This document shows positions 11,703 through 22,913 of a stretch of DNA of 64,000 nt, one piece after another (positions within the stretch are counted from its first letter, which is position 1; every line of letters begins with the position of its first letter). The DNA is from Liquidambar formosana (lineage: Eukaryota; Streptophyta; Magnoliopsida; Saxifragales; Altingiaceae): NCBI GenBank assembly GCA_039720395.1, contig CM077831.1, positions 4,568,003 through 4,632,002 on the forward strand, given 5' to 3'. The translations under genes and the position numbers were made by a program. The notes under the pieces were generated by a model that worked only from the letters and a program-made list of their open reading frames with translations, was not told the DNA's origin and did no database searches.

Positions 11703-14700
11703 TGTTTCATTTCTTTCTTCTATGGATATCTATGGCATGGATATAGATCCTAGGAATGATGTCCCTCCAGAGCTCGTCGAGCAAAGGAAAAGGGGCGTTA
11801 CCGAACCTAACATGGATGAATTGGAATCAATCAATCTAGGGACAGATGAATTGCCAAGGATAATTAAAATTGGGATAACTTTCTCGCCTGCTGAAAAAGA
11901 AAAATTGATAATACTTCTAAAAGCCAATGTAGAGGCCTTCGCATGGTCTTATGAGGATATGCCTGGTATTGATCCAGATATTGTGCAACATTACATCCCA
12001 CTAATCCCACTAAAAAGCTTATAAAGCAGAAATTAAGAATATTAAAACCAGAATGGGCTTTGAAAGTAAAAGAAGAGGTAACTAAACAATTAGATGCCGG
12101 GTTTCTCCAAGTTGTGGAGTACCCTGAATGGCTGTCTAACATAGTACCTGTGCCTAAAAAAGATGGGAAAGTGCGAATGTGTGTTGACTTCTGCGACCTT
12201 AATGCTGTGAGCCCAAAGGATGATTTCCCACTACCGCATATCAATGTGTTGGTAGATAGTACAGCAGGCCATGCTCTTCTCTCCTTCATGGATGGGTTCT
12301 CCGGTTACAACCAGATAAAGATGGTGCCTCGAGACATGGAAAAGACGGCTTTTATCACACAATGGGGCATGTATTGCTACAAAGTAATGCCTTTTGGCTT
12401 GAGAAACATTGGGGCCACTTACCAAAGAGCCGCTACGACCCTATTGCATGATATGATCCATAAAGAAGTAGAGGTGTATGTGGACGACATGATAGTCAAA
12501 TCTGTAGACTGGGAAGGACATTTCGCGGCATTGGAGAAGTTCCTAGAACGGGCAAAGAAGTACAATCTCCAACTGAATCCTCAGAAGTGTGCCTTTGGAG
12601 TCACCGCAGGGAAGCTGTTGGGTTTCATGATCACTCAGAGGGGAATTGAAGTTGATCCAGGGAAGATAAAAGCTATCACGGAGATGGAGCCACCAAGAAT
12701 GGAAAAGCAGATCCGGGGTTTTCTGGGGAGAGTTCAATACATAAGCCGTTTTATCGCCAATCTGACCATGGTGTGTGAGCCGATTTTCAAGTTACTTAAG
12801 AAGGGTGCGCCCAAAGAATGGAATGAGGATTGTCAAGAAGCCTTTGAGACCATTAAAAGGTATCTAAGCAATCCCCCAATCTTGGTTCCCCTACAGTAAG
12901 GTGAACCCTTACTGTTATACTTAACGGTTACTGAAACCGCGACGGGAGCCATGGATTAGCTCAATACCTTGAAGGGTCAAAAAAGGAAAATGCCATTTAC
13001 TACCTGAGCAAGAAAATGACAGATTATGAAGTAAAGTACAATGCGCTAGAAAAGGATTGCATAGCATTGGTGTGGGCCACCCAGAAACTCCGTCATTACA
13101 TGATGTCTTTCGAAGTCCTGTTGATAAGTCAATTGGATCCTTTGAAGTATTTGCTAGAAAAACCAGTCCTATCGTACAGGACCGCTCGTTGGTCGCTTCT
13201 CCTCAATGAATTCGACATAAGGTACCTGGCGCAGAAGTCCATCAAAGGAAGCATCGTTGCAGACCACCTGGCAAGTTGCCCTGTGTCATCTTCAACCCAA
13301 TTCAATGATGAGTTCCCCGATGAAGGCATCCTGGAAATCAAGAAGAAGGTTTGGAGAGTCTACTTCGACGGAGCTGCAAACAGAAGGGGATATGGAATAG
13401 GAGTGCTATTAGTTTCGCCCGAAGAAGCCTTCACGCTGTTAGCAGTCAAGTTGGGGTTCGAAGCTACCAACAATATTGCAGAGTATGAGGCCTGCATCCT
13501 AGCATTGGAAGCTATGTTAGAATTGGGGATAAGAGAACTCGAGGTGTTCGGGGATTCAGCATTGATCATCTGTCAGATAAAAGGGGAGTGGAAAACTCGC
13601 GACGAGAAGCTGTTGCCGTATCATGCCTATTTGGAAGCATTAACCAAAGAGTTTGCAGAGGTCGAGTTCAATTACTTGTCAAGAAACAAGAATCAGTTCG
13701 CTGATGCCTTAGCAACTCTAGCTTCAATGGTGGAAATACCATAAGGAGGAAGTGTGAAACCACTCGTGATCGAATGCAGAGAGAAACCTGTTTATTGCTA
13801 TTCCATTCGAGAAGGAGAGGTAATAGATAACCACCCTTGGTTTTATGACATAAGAAGGCTTATCGAGGAAAGGGTGTATCCAGAAGAAGCATCTCGTGTG
13901 GACAGGCGAACCCTGAGGAGATGGGCAAGCCATTGTGTAGTATGCGGAGGAAAACTATATCGGAGGTCTTACGACCGAATCCACTTGCTGTGTGTCACGG
14001 AGGAAGAGGCTAGAAAACTCATCGAAGAAATTCGTGAAGGAGTGGGGGCTCCGCATATGAATGGATACATGCTAGCTAAGAAGATCATGAGGCTAGGGTA
14101 TTACTGGTCTACAATGGAAAGGGATTGCTATGCCTACGTTAAGAAATGCCATAAGTGTCAGCTCTTCGCCAACGGACAACACTTGCCCTCCATGCCCTTA
14201 ACAAACATGTCAACTCCATGGCCGTTCGCAGTGTGGGGAATAGATATCATCGGGTAGATTATGCATCCAACGGCCATGAATACATCTTGGTAGCCATCGA
14301 CTACTTTACTAAATGGGTGGAAGCCGCTTCCTTCAAAGTTTTAAATGCTAAAAAGGTGGCGCAGTTCATACAGCTCAACATTATCTACCGATATGGGGTA
14401 CCGCATGAGGTCATTTCAGATAACGATCAGCATTTTTAGAAGGAAACTAAAGAACTCTTGCAGAAATATAAGATCGTTCACCACTTGTCGTCCCCGTATC
14501 GCCCACAGATTAACGGTGCAATGGAAGCCGCCAACAAGAACATCAAGAAGATACTACAGAAAACGGCTGACACGTACACTGATTGGCATGAGAAACTACC
14601 ATTGGCATTATGGGGGTATAGAACGTCAGTCAGATCATCAACAGGGGCTACGCCGTATGCTTTGGTGTATGGAATAGAGGCCGTTCTACCAGTGGAATTG

Positions 14701-15075
14701 GAAGTTCCTTCGTTAAGGGTTGCTGTGGAAAGTCAGCTAGTAGAGGTGGACTGGATCAAAGGTCGTTATGACGAGTTGGCATTGCTAGATGAAAGGCGAT
14801 TGAGGGCTCTATACCATGTGCAAGGGTACCAGAGGAGTGTCGCGAGGGCGTTCAACAGACATGTCAAAGACAGAGGCTTGAAGAAAGGGGATTTAGTGTT
14901 AAAAGAGATCCGAGCTCCAATTTTCGATCCACGAGGAAAGTTCAAACCAAGTTGGGGTGGACCGTATGTCAAAAAGGAAATATTACCAGCAGGGGCTGTT
15001 CGACTTATGGATTTGGATGGGATCGTGTTCGCTCGTCCTACCAATTTGGATCAATTAAAGAAGTATTATGTGTAA
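11703..15075 (+). pseudogene. pol of G2 (RT, RNase H x2, integrase), broken
   Basis: RT with YVDDM (near 12478), degenerate first RNase H (to about 13270), second RNase H with VYFDGAA, EYEACILALE, VFGDSALI and NQFADALA (13350-13730), integrase zinc finger (HMNGYM to CHKCQ, 14055-14160) and core (GIDIIG, ISDN, and the Glu of NGAMEAANK), ending with a GPY module at TAA 15075. Breaks relative to G4: a 1-nt loss near 11998, TAA 12897-12899, an indel near 12950, TAA 13742-13744, TAG 14255-14257 followed by a 7-nt loss, and TAG 14437-14439. Confidence 0.92.
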
Positions 15076-15415
15076 GGCCTGCTAGGTTGAAAACCTGTAA
15101 AGGCGGCCTAGGCAAAAGTCAAGGCATTTGAACTACGAGGACCTGATTCCCCAAAAAAGAAAAAGAAAAAGAAAAAGAAAATAAGAGAAAAGAAAAAAAA
15201 TAAAAAAATAAAAAAAAAATGAAAAAGAAAGAAAAAGGGGATACGTAGGCAACCCATAAAGTTACCTTGGGTGCGGTCCAAACAACATAATCAAAGAATC
15301 TCAAAAGTAAATTATTATTGGCAATTCATTTGAAACTAATTGTTTGACATAACAATTTATTGGTGTTAAGTAAAAGAACTATTGACATGCCATAGATATT
15401 CTATTCCTTGAGTCT
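15076..15415 (+). other. pol to DUF7745 tail-to-tail spacer in G2
   Basis: Non-coding. Holds an A/G-rich run (about 15155-15240) followed by a conserved block, GATACGTAGGCAACCC to CCTTGGGTGCGGTCC. The counterpart in G4 is 44680-45014 with a long T-rich run. It separates convergent genes. Confidence 0.55.
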
Positions 15416-16436
15416 TTAAGTCCTTTTGAGTCTCTTTAGAGTCGACTTGTTTGTCTTCTTTCTTTCTCTCTCAAGTCTTCTTTTCTTTCGTAAGTCATGG
15501 TCATGGGATGCCTCTACTGCCTCAAGAATGTCTTCTTTGCAAAGTCCAAGTCTCGTGTCCTTGATAAGGTCATAAATTCTCTCTTGACGAGAAGTCTCCC
15601 TTTCACCCAAATCATCCTTCAACCATTGTTTATATTCTTTACTCATCTCGAAAGGTCCTTCAGTGTCATCAATTCGAGTCAATTTCAGGTCTGTAGGCCA
15701 GCGAGTCCTCGCCCACTTGATTATGGTAAGATCGACAGGTTCCACAGAGCAACAAGGTCCTGTTAAGGACGGTATGGTTTGCATGGCGCCCATTTGGCGA
15801 AGAATTCTTGAAGTCCAATAGAAGGAAGTTGACCTCAATCCTATGAGTTTGACAAAAGCACAACCCGAAGTTCGAAAAAGTACCTGTTCTTTACACCCCC
15901 ATGTGAAGATGTACCATTTGATGTTCCGCCACGACAGTGTTTGGAAATTCAAGCGCTCGAGCAGCCACATTTGCAATAAAAAGGGGCTACCTCCTAATGG
16001 TGCCTTAGGGTTGCCGTGAACCTTATCTAAACCACTCAAGGTTTCAGCTAGTACCAAGGGGATGATGTTATGTCGTTTGAGAAGAAGGGTAATCAACTCA
16101 TATATTTGAACAGGGGCTTGAAGAGTGCCGGTGGAGATGAGAAAGCGACCAATTAAACAGAAAACGAGTGCACGCTGAATTTGAAGGTTGAAAGTTAGAG
16201 TACCTTCGCTATCATGAGCCAAGAATGAGGTTGCTAACTTCATTAAGTCCACCATATGATCCTTGACAAAGATCATTACATCCCTCTGAGGAATGCCAAG
16301 AAAATCTGAGAAAGAAGCAATGTAATCCGAGCGAGGTGTAGGAAGGATGAATGGTCCTGCGGGTGAAACTCCAAATAAAGAACAGAATTCCTCCATAGTT
16401 AGGCATAATTCTTCATAATTGAATCGAAAGACATGG
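15416..16436 (-). pseudogene. DUF7745-type antisense gene of G2, 3' part, cut by G3
   Basis: Minus-strand frame from the G3 insertion point to a stop at 15416. It reads VFRFNYEELC, MEEFCSLFGV, GPFILPTPR, MVDLMKLATSFLAHDS, FCLIGRFLIST, GGSPFLLQMWLLERLNF, WGCKEQVLFRTSGCA and FYWTSRILRQMGAMQT, and ends in a Lys/Arg-rich charged tail (DLRKKRRLERERKK) that could be a nuclear signal or coiled coil. The first about 70 residues are missing because G3 is inserted at 16437. Relative to the G4 copy a stretch after LLERLNF is also absent. The gene is antisense to gag-pol and tail-to-tail with it, as in other Tat elements with additional ORFs. Function unknown. Confidence 0.82.
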
Positions 16437-17564
16437 TGTGAACCCACGAAAATGCGTGGCGCCCACAAGGGTTTGGCAAAATGATAATAGGTGTGAAAGA
16501 CGACAAACAAAAAAGGAGTCGCCACCTCATTTTTCAGGGAAAAGAGGAAAACCACAAAAATGTTTTATTTTCAAAACCACATGACTCCATTAAAGGAAAA
16601 GCAAGGTCTTTGAAACCAGAAAATTGGATTCGGGGGCTAAGTTACGACGTGGGAAGGTTCTGGGCAAAAGCCCATAGGCACCCACATCGCCCGAGTTGGT
16701 CTCTTAATTTAATTGGGCTAACTTAAGATCTTTTTCACTCAAATATCATCATATATCATCACAAGGCAGCATGCATATCATATATTTCATCCAATCATCT
16801 CATGCACAATCACTCAAATAAAACAAAGCAGAAAAAAAGAAAAGAAAAGAAAAGAAAAGCCTAGGATACTTGGATCCTAGAACGGACTTGAGCCTCATGA
16901 AGAGCACCTACGTACCATGCAGCGAAATACATGGATCAAAGTCCACGTAGTTCGAAAAGAATAGGGTTACAACCTAATACAAACCTATGGTAAATACCCT
17001 AGGTTTCCTCATTTGAAAATACATTGATTTAATCCAAAACTGAAAACTTCCACAAGAGGAAAACTTTGATAAAAACCATAATTTATTATTGAAGGAAACC
17101 TTTGATTAAAACCATAGACTTGTATTAAGAAGTAACCTTAGGAGGGAGAAGAGAAAAGAAAGAAAAAGAAAGGTGAATTGGGGCACTTTCAAACCCTACT
17201 TACCTGAGCGCATAAGCTCCTAGCATTAGCCATTTCAGACCATAGCAGCCCTATTTGCAATAGGACAAGCATTGTACCTGTTTGCACCTTTATAAGTGCA
17301 CACAATCATGCAAAAAAAGCAATATGCAAATCTGGACAGAACCTTGACAAGGCCTAAAATCATCCATTAATCATGCAAACAACAAGAATAATGAATAACT
17401 AAGGACTCTAACTCAATCCTACATGCAATGACTTGACTAACATGCATAAAAACCTACCAAAGACACACTAACAAGCATAAGAGACTCCAATAATATCAAT
17501 AAACATGATAACAAAGCACATTCTAACCAAAAAGATGTCATTTTACGTAAAATATGAAAATAGG

Positions 17565-17637
17565 CCTCCCCACGGCGAGCTTTCTTAAGCGAAATTATCC
17601 TAAGATAATTTCACGTAAGAAAGTCGTTATGGGGAGG
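17565..17637 (-). other. 73-nt LTR hairpin (G3 copy)
   Basis: Outer stem CCTCCCCA / TGGGGAGG. The inner stem pairs CTTTCTTAAGCGAAATTATC with GATAATTTCACGTAAGAAAG (18 of 20 positions) around a CTAA loop. A same-length element in G2 (2941-3013) shows the structure is shared by this LTR subfamily. Confidence 0.65.
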
Positions 17638-18469
17638 TGCAATCAGCATATCCTACGTAAAATATATACCCTAGAACACAACAGAAGAGATTTCATGCTT
17701 AAACACATCACAAAAGACTCTCATACAAAACCTCACTCAACGAAAAGGATAATTATCCTTAGAAAAGGATAATGTCTCCAAAAGACCTATAAAACCCACT
17801 ACATGAATGCAATCCTAGCATGATTCAACTATATGCAGCATATATAGAATGACTATGATGAGCAACAACTCAAAAAGCTAAGCTAAGCATGCTGTATGAA
17901 ACTTGTGCGATTTCAGGGTTATCGAAACCCTAATTTCACAACCATGCATTAAAACCTATGAAACGACTCTAAGACATGCTCAAATTATCATGAATATCAT
18001 TCATATCATATATATTAACTAATAGGAGCATCAATTCATGATAACAATCACAGCAATCTAAACATGTGAACTATGCATGATTTAAGAGGATAAAAAGAGT
18101 AATACTATCAAACCCTTGGTAAACCAGGGATTATCAAGCATATAAAGCCATGAACTATCCTAAAATCATTCATATAACATCATGTAAACATTGAATTCAA
18201 TCCATAAGAAGAGCAATTGCATGCACCACAACTATCCTAGAAGGAGAAGAAGAAAGAGAAGAAGGAGAAGCAGAAATTCATGTTCAGCATTAAAGGGATA
18301 GGCTTACCTCTTGTAGACTCTTCCTTGTCTTCAAACCTCTTGTTTCCTTGCTTGCTTGGGGTTGAAGAGCCTCCTCTTAAAGTCCTTCTAGCTCTCCAAA
18401 CTCGTAGCTCCCTCTCTCTCTAAGTGTAAAGTGCAATTAACCTCCCCCTATGTGCTGAATATCATGTCC

Positions 18470-18477
18470 TTTATATA
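18470..18477 (-). promoter_or_regulatory. TATA box of G3 3' LTR
   Basis: TATATAAA on the minus strand, in the same context as the G2 LTR box. Confidence 0.6.
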
Positions 18478-18664
18478 GAGAACTGACCCCCTAAGCCAAT
18501 GGCTAAGATTAATTCATTAAACAATGATCCTAGGGCTATTAGAGACTCTCTTGGTGCTCAAACAACTCAAACCTACACACTCCTAAGCTCAAACAAGTTG
18601 TTTTGGCGGAGGAAACCGTCAAAAGAGGGATAGAAGAGTCAGAGTTCGAGTTAAAAGAGGATTC

Positions 18665-18700
18665 CTCGGGTGACCAACTAGGCCTGGACGGTTACCCGAG
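18665..18700. promoter_or_regulatory. Shortened GC-rich module in U3 of G3
   Basis: CTCGGGTGACC to GGACGGTTACCCGAGG. Both outer arms are kept but the inner units have been lost, compared with about 83 bp in G2. Confidence 0.55.
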
Positions 18701-19407
18701 GGCTCTCTTTAGTCCACTTCGGTTTTGACTTCTACTTGCTTCAGAAGTCCTAAAATCTTCAAATTAAGTCCGATTTTGACGAAATAAAAGCCAAAACGAC
18801 CATGTTTCGAAGGGGAACACATTTTTAGGCATTTTAGGACAAAAATCCTCAACCATGGGTGCATGGTTAGGTTTTACAAAGGTGGTTAACTATGGTACTT
18901 CACCGTCACTAAGCTGGGTTTGTACACAAGGTCGAACCAAATGCTTTCCCAATCGAAAATTGATCTTTCTAAACATGTTTAGGACATAAATAAAGCCCAA
19001 TTGAAGTTAAATGAGAGAAAATTGATTGGGTCTTATGAGTCAATTTGAGCAAACCAAGAAAGGGTCTTTTAGCCAACCCGAACCATTACGAGCCGAATTG
19101 ATCTTAAACCATTAATTCATGAAATTGAACCTATATATGGACTCTATATACTCATATGAACTCATGGGAATGACTCGGGATTCATTTCAAAGTCAAATGG
19201 AAAATATACGGCTTAAAAGACGATTATGCCCTTGAAGTCGCAAAAGTTCTTATTGACTATCGAGATGAACTCCAAATCACTTCAAAATTCATACACATGA
19301 TATTCAATGCCATAGAAACTCAATGCAAAAGACTAGACTAAAAAAGGACTCAAAATCCTACATGAAATGATATGTCCTAGCTAAGGTGACAAAAATGGGG
19401 TGTGACA

Positions 19408-19419
19408 GAAGCCCCTCAT
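19408..19419 (-). other. Polypurine tract of G3
   Basis: On the minus strand AATGAGGGGCTTC abuts the LTR start TGTCACACC. The same tract occurs next to the G4 (40517) and G5 (61006) 3' LTRs. Confidence 0.7.
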
Positions 19420-19809
19420 TGGTGAACAAGTTTCACTTGCGAGCCAATGATCAAAGAACAACCCATTTTTGTTTGATTGATTAATCTCATTAATACCAAC
19501 AAACTCAAATGGAATCATAAGGATAGACTTCGTCATATCCAAGCATGCGACGATTTCATCGAAGCAAAGAATTGAATGCATTTCTATGCATGCCAACTTC
19601 GTTGGTGCGCTCATGCAAATGCCTTTACCATGCACTAATTGCATTAGTGATATCCACATGGTCTTCTCATGATGCAAAGCTAGTTGCACTAGTGCATCAC
19701 AAGGTATCCTACCAATTTCATTGGTAATTCTCAAAACAAGTTATTTCATAACTCATAAGTCATTATTTTATGTGAATTATTGGTGAATTGAATGTCCATC
19801 AATTCAAAA

Positions 19810-20840
19810 CCAAGTGCATTTCATGCCAGTCTCACTGGGGATAACAAAGGTGGTGAGTTATTTCATAACTCATGACTCATCAAATTATGATTTCATGCCA
19901 CTTTCAATGGAAACAACAAAGATATGGAGTTATTTCATAACTCTTGAATCATCATTTCATGTGAAATTATGCCACTTTCTGTGGGAGCAACAAAGACAAA
20001 GAGTTATTGCATAACTCATGAATCGTCATTTCATGTGAAATTGTGCCACTTTCTGTGGAAACAACAAAGACAGTGAGTTATTTCATAACTCATGAATCAT
20101 CATTTCATGTGAAATTATGATTTCATGCCGCTTTCAGTGGAAATAACAAAGATGGGGAGTTATTTTATAACTCTGGAATCATTTCATGCCACTTTCTGTG
20201 GAAGTAACAGAGGCAGGGAGTTATTGCATAACTCATGGATCATTTCATGCCACTTTCTGTGGAAACAATAGAGATGGGGAGTTATCTCATAACTCCTGAA
20301 TCATTATTTCATGTGAATTTGTCTTTATCTCATGATATGAGACCCAATTGCAAGTCAATTGATTCAAAATCAAGCTCATTTCTTATCATTTCATGTGAAA
20401 TTATCCTTATCACATGAAATGACAGTGCACTGGGAGTCATTCAACTCAAAATCAAGTTCATTTTATGTGAAATTGTCTTTATCACATGAAATGATAGTGT
20501 ATTGAGAGTCATTCAACTCGAAATCAAGTTCATTACTTATCATTTCATGTGAAATTATCTTTATCACATGAAATGACATTGAATTGAGAGTTAATTGATT
20601 GAAAATCAAGCTTATTTCATGTCATTTCATGTGAAATTATCTTTATCACATGATACAACATTGATTTTGAAAGTCAATTGATTGAAAAACAAAGTGCATT
20701 TCATGCCCTCTTCACAAAGATAGCAAGTTACTTCGTAACTAGCATAGCTTATGAATCGTCATTTCATGTGAAGTTATCTTTATCACATGATTAGCAAGTC
20801 ATTTCATGTGAAATTATCTTTATCACATGATATGATATCA
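19810..20840. repeat. Tandem hairpin array next to 3' LTR of G3
   Basis: Degenerate tandem units of roughly 75 bp. At least seven copies of GAGTTAT-N3-ATAACTC occur (near 19853, 19927, 20000, 20076, 20158, 20219, 20280) with loops TTC, TGC, TTT or CTC. Between them are CCAC-TTTCT-GTGG hairpins and variants such as CCAGT-CTC-ACTGG (19826-19838), plus ATTTCATGTGAAAT palindromes. After about 20300 the array changes to a CATTTCATGTGAAATTATC / TTTATCACATGAAATGA unit. The short frames in it are repeat artefacts. Tandem repeats in the 3' untranslated region are known for Tat elements. Confidence 0.82.
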
Positions 20841-21106
20841 CTATCATCTCCTAGAGAATTGAATTCTAAGGCTTGCAAGTCAATCAATTCAACACTAAAC
20901 TCATTTCATGAGAAAGCCATTTATCATGGCTATTACAATTCCTCGTTATGCGAGCAAATACAATCACCCAAGATTCAAAAATTTCATTGAAACTTGATAA
21001 ACTTGAGGGATATATTCATCCCATAACTCAAGGATTGCACAAAAAGTCAATTTGGAGAAGTTTAGAGGTCGCAAGCGCGCGAGACGGCGCAAACGGGCAA
21101 AGCGGG

Positions 21107-21187
21107 CTAGGGTGACCATCTGCCCTCAGATGGTCAACCGTCCAGGGCAAGACGGCTGACCGTCCAAGGGGGGACGGTTACCCGAGG
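21107..21187. promoter_or_regulatory. GC-rich module upstream of G3 PMD gene
   Basis: GGGTGACCATC to GGACGGTTACCCGAGG, with inner CAACCGTCC and GGCTGACCGTCC units. It lies about 285-365 nt before the PMD ATG. Confidence 0.6.
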
Positions 21188-21720
21188 CCCTCATCTAAAA
21201 AAATTCTGGGTTTTTAACCCATGCTTGCACACTCATTTCCTCATTCTCCCAACCCAAAAATTAGAGAGTTTCTCTCTCTAAACTCTCATCCTATCCTCTC
21301 CAACTCTCATTCTCTCATTCCTATTTCAAAAACATTCAATACAAACATCAAATGCACATCAAACAACAACAAATCAAGCCCATTTAGCAATCAAAACAAC
21401 CAATTCACATCATCTTGTGAAATCAACCAAATCAAACCCATTTTTCACAAACCCAACTCCATCATCAAGAATGTCATCAAGCAAGGACTCAAGCACCAAG
21501 TATCCATTCTATGGGGTCAAAAGCAAGTACAAGGCACCACTCTATGATGCTCCACAAGTTAGGGTGTTGCTTGAAACCGACAAACATCTCTCATTCATCC
21601 ATTCCCAACAAGAAGTAAGTTTACCCAACTTAACACTTTTCTTTTGAATCTTTCGATTCTTTTGATGAAATTGCATTCCCTTCTACTTCTTTTAAATACC
21701 CCTTGGGTTGTTGAGTGATA

Positions 21721-22020
21721 TCCCTTGATTTGGCAAGGATTGAACACACAAATTCTTTTCATTTGAAAGCTTGAAAAATGGCACCCGCCAAGTGTTCGAT
21801 AAAATTCCCAAGTGAAATAAAGATGTTCAATCTTCACCAAATCAATGTATATCAACAAGTAAACCCTCAAGTGAGTAATATGCTATGATTTAGCAAGGAT
21901 TGACCATACAAAATTCTTTTGTTTCAAGGCTTGGGAGGTGTCACCCACCAAATGTTCGATAAAATTCCCAAGTGATAAAAAAGTGTTCAATCCTTGCCAA
22001 ATTAAGGCACATGAACAAGT
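21721..22020 (+). repeat. Duplicated, self-complementary segment in PMD intron 1 of G3
   Basis: Two tandem copies of about 150 bp. Each starts with a GCAAGGATTGA-type arm (21728-21746; about 21890-21905) and ends with the complementary TGTTCAATC-type arm (21824-21842; about 21981-22000). G5 intron 1 has one such unit with altered but still pairing arms (63265-63283 and 63360-63377). Confidence 0.6.
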
Positions 22021-22913
22021 AAACTCATAGACATCCATTAGCAATTCATTTCATGAATAAAAACAACCTTTTGACATCTTTTAGAAAACAATTTGAAACC
22101 AATTGCTAGTGTAAGCTTATTATTTCCATGTTCTTTCAACTAATTCTCAAGGTGTTTTCAATGGCTATAGCCCAACTTTCAGGACATGCGCACCCGGTCC
22201 TCTGTCAAAGGACTCATTGAATGGTGGCGGAACATGGAAAACTTCCAACCCATTACCAAGGGCTATGTCGAAAAGGCCGGTTTTGGTCCATTCCTAGACT
22301 CTTTGTGGAATGACCAATGTGATAGGCAAGCCTTGCTAGCCTTGTCTGAGCTATGGTGGGACACCACCAATACATTCCACCTTGGCTTTGGGGAGATGAC
22401 ACTAACCCCTAAGGACTTCACCATGATCACTGGCTTAAGCATTAAAGGCAAAAGCTTGGAATTCTATGAGGAGGCTCACACGGATGAGGATTATCTCCTA
22501 GCTTACCTTGGGATGGAAGTTGAGGTAATCAAGAAAGCAATGCGCCGCACTTGGCTTTTCAACAAGTTTGCCAAACAAAGGGAGAGCGAGGGTGCAAGCC
22601 CCGATTATATTACAAGGGTATTCCTTCTGTACATGATCTCATGCACATTCTTTGCTGGCACGGGCGACCTGGCCCCTTTGGGTCTTCTTGCAAGCATGGA
22701 GGATGTTAACAAGATTAGGAAATTCAACTGGGGAGGGGCTACTCTAGCCACCATGTACCATACAATGTGTGACATGTCACGTGGTGTGACCAAGGACTTC
22801 GACGGGATGCCCTTTGTTTGGGAGGTAATGCTACTTCCCTTTCATTTCTTTTTATTTTTTCTTATATTATCTTTTCTTTTTGACTCTTTCCTCAACTTTT
22901 GACAGGTTTGGTG

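Larger units (their letters stand above)
1147..16436 (+). mobile_element. Gypsy/Tat retrotransposon G2, 5' LTR through antisense gene, rest beyond window
   Basis: Order: 5' LTR (1147-4146), tRNA-Arg-type primer site (4150-4168), leader, gag-PR, intron, pol, antisense DUF7745 gene. The left flank GATGG (1142-1146) is the expected 5-bp target duplication; its partner is not in the window. G3 is inserted at 16437 with flank CATGG. The second RNase H and antisense gene place it in the Tat lineage. Coding regions contain many nonsense codons and three frameshifts, so this copy is dead. Confidence 0.88.
16437..19407 (-). repeat. 3' LTR of Gypsy/Tat element G3
   Basis: TGTGAACCC to GGGGTGTGACA, the reverse complement of the G2-type LTR; 2971 bp. 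Flank CATGG at 16432-16436 is the likely target duplication. The polypurine tract follows at 19408, so this is the 3' LTR of a minus-strand element extending right. It has a TATATAAA box (18470-18477), a shortened GC module (18665-18700) and a hairpin (17565-17637). Confidence 0.9.
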
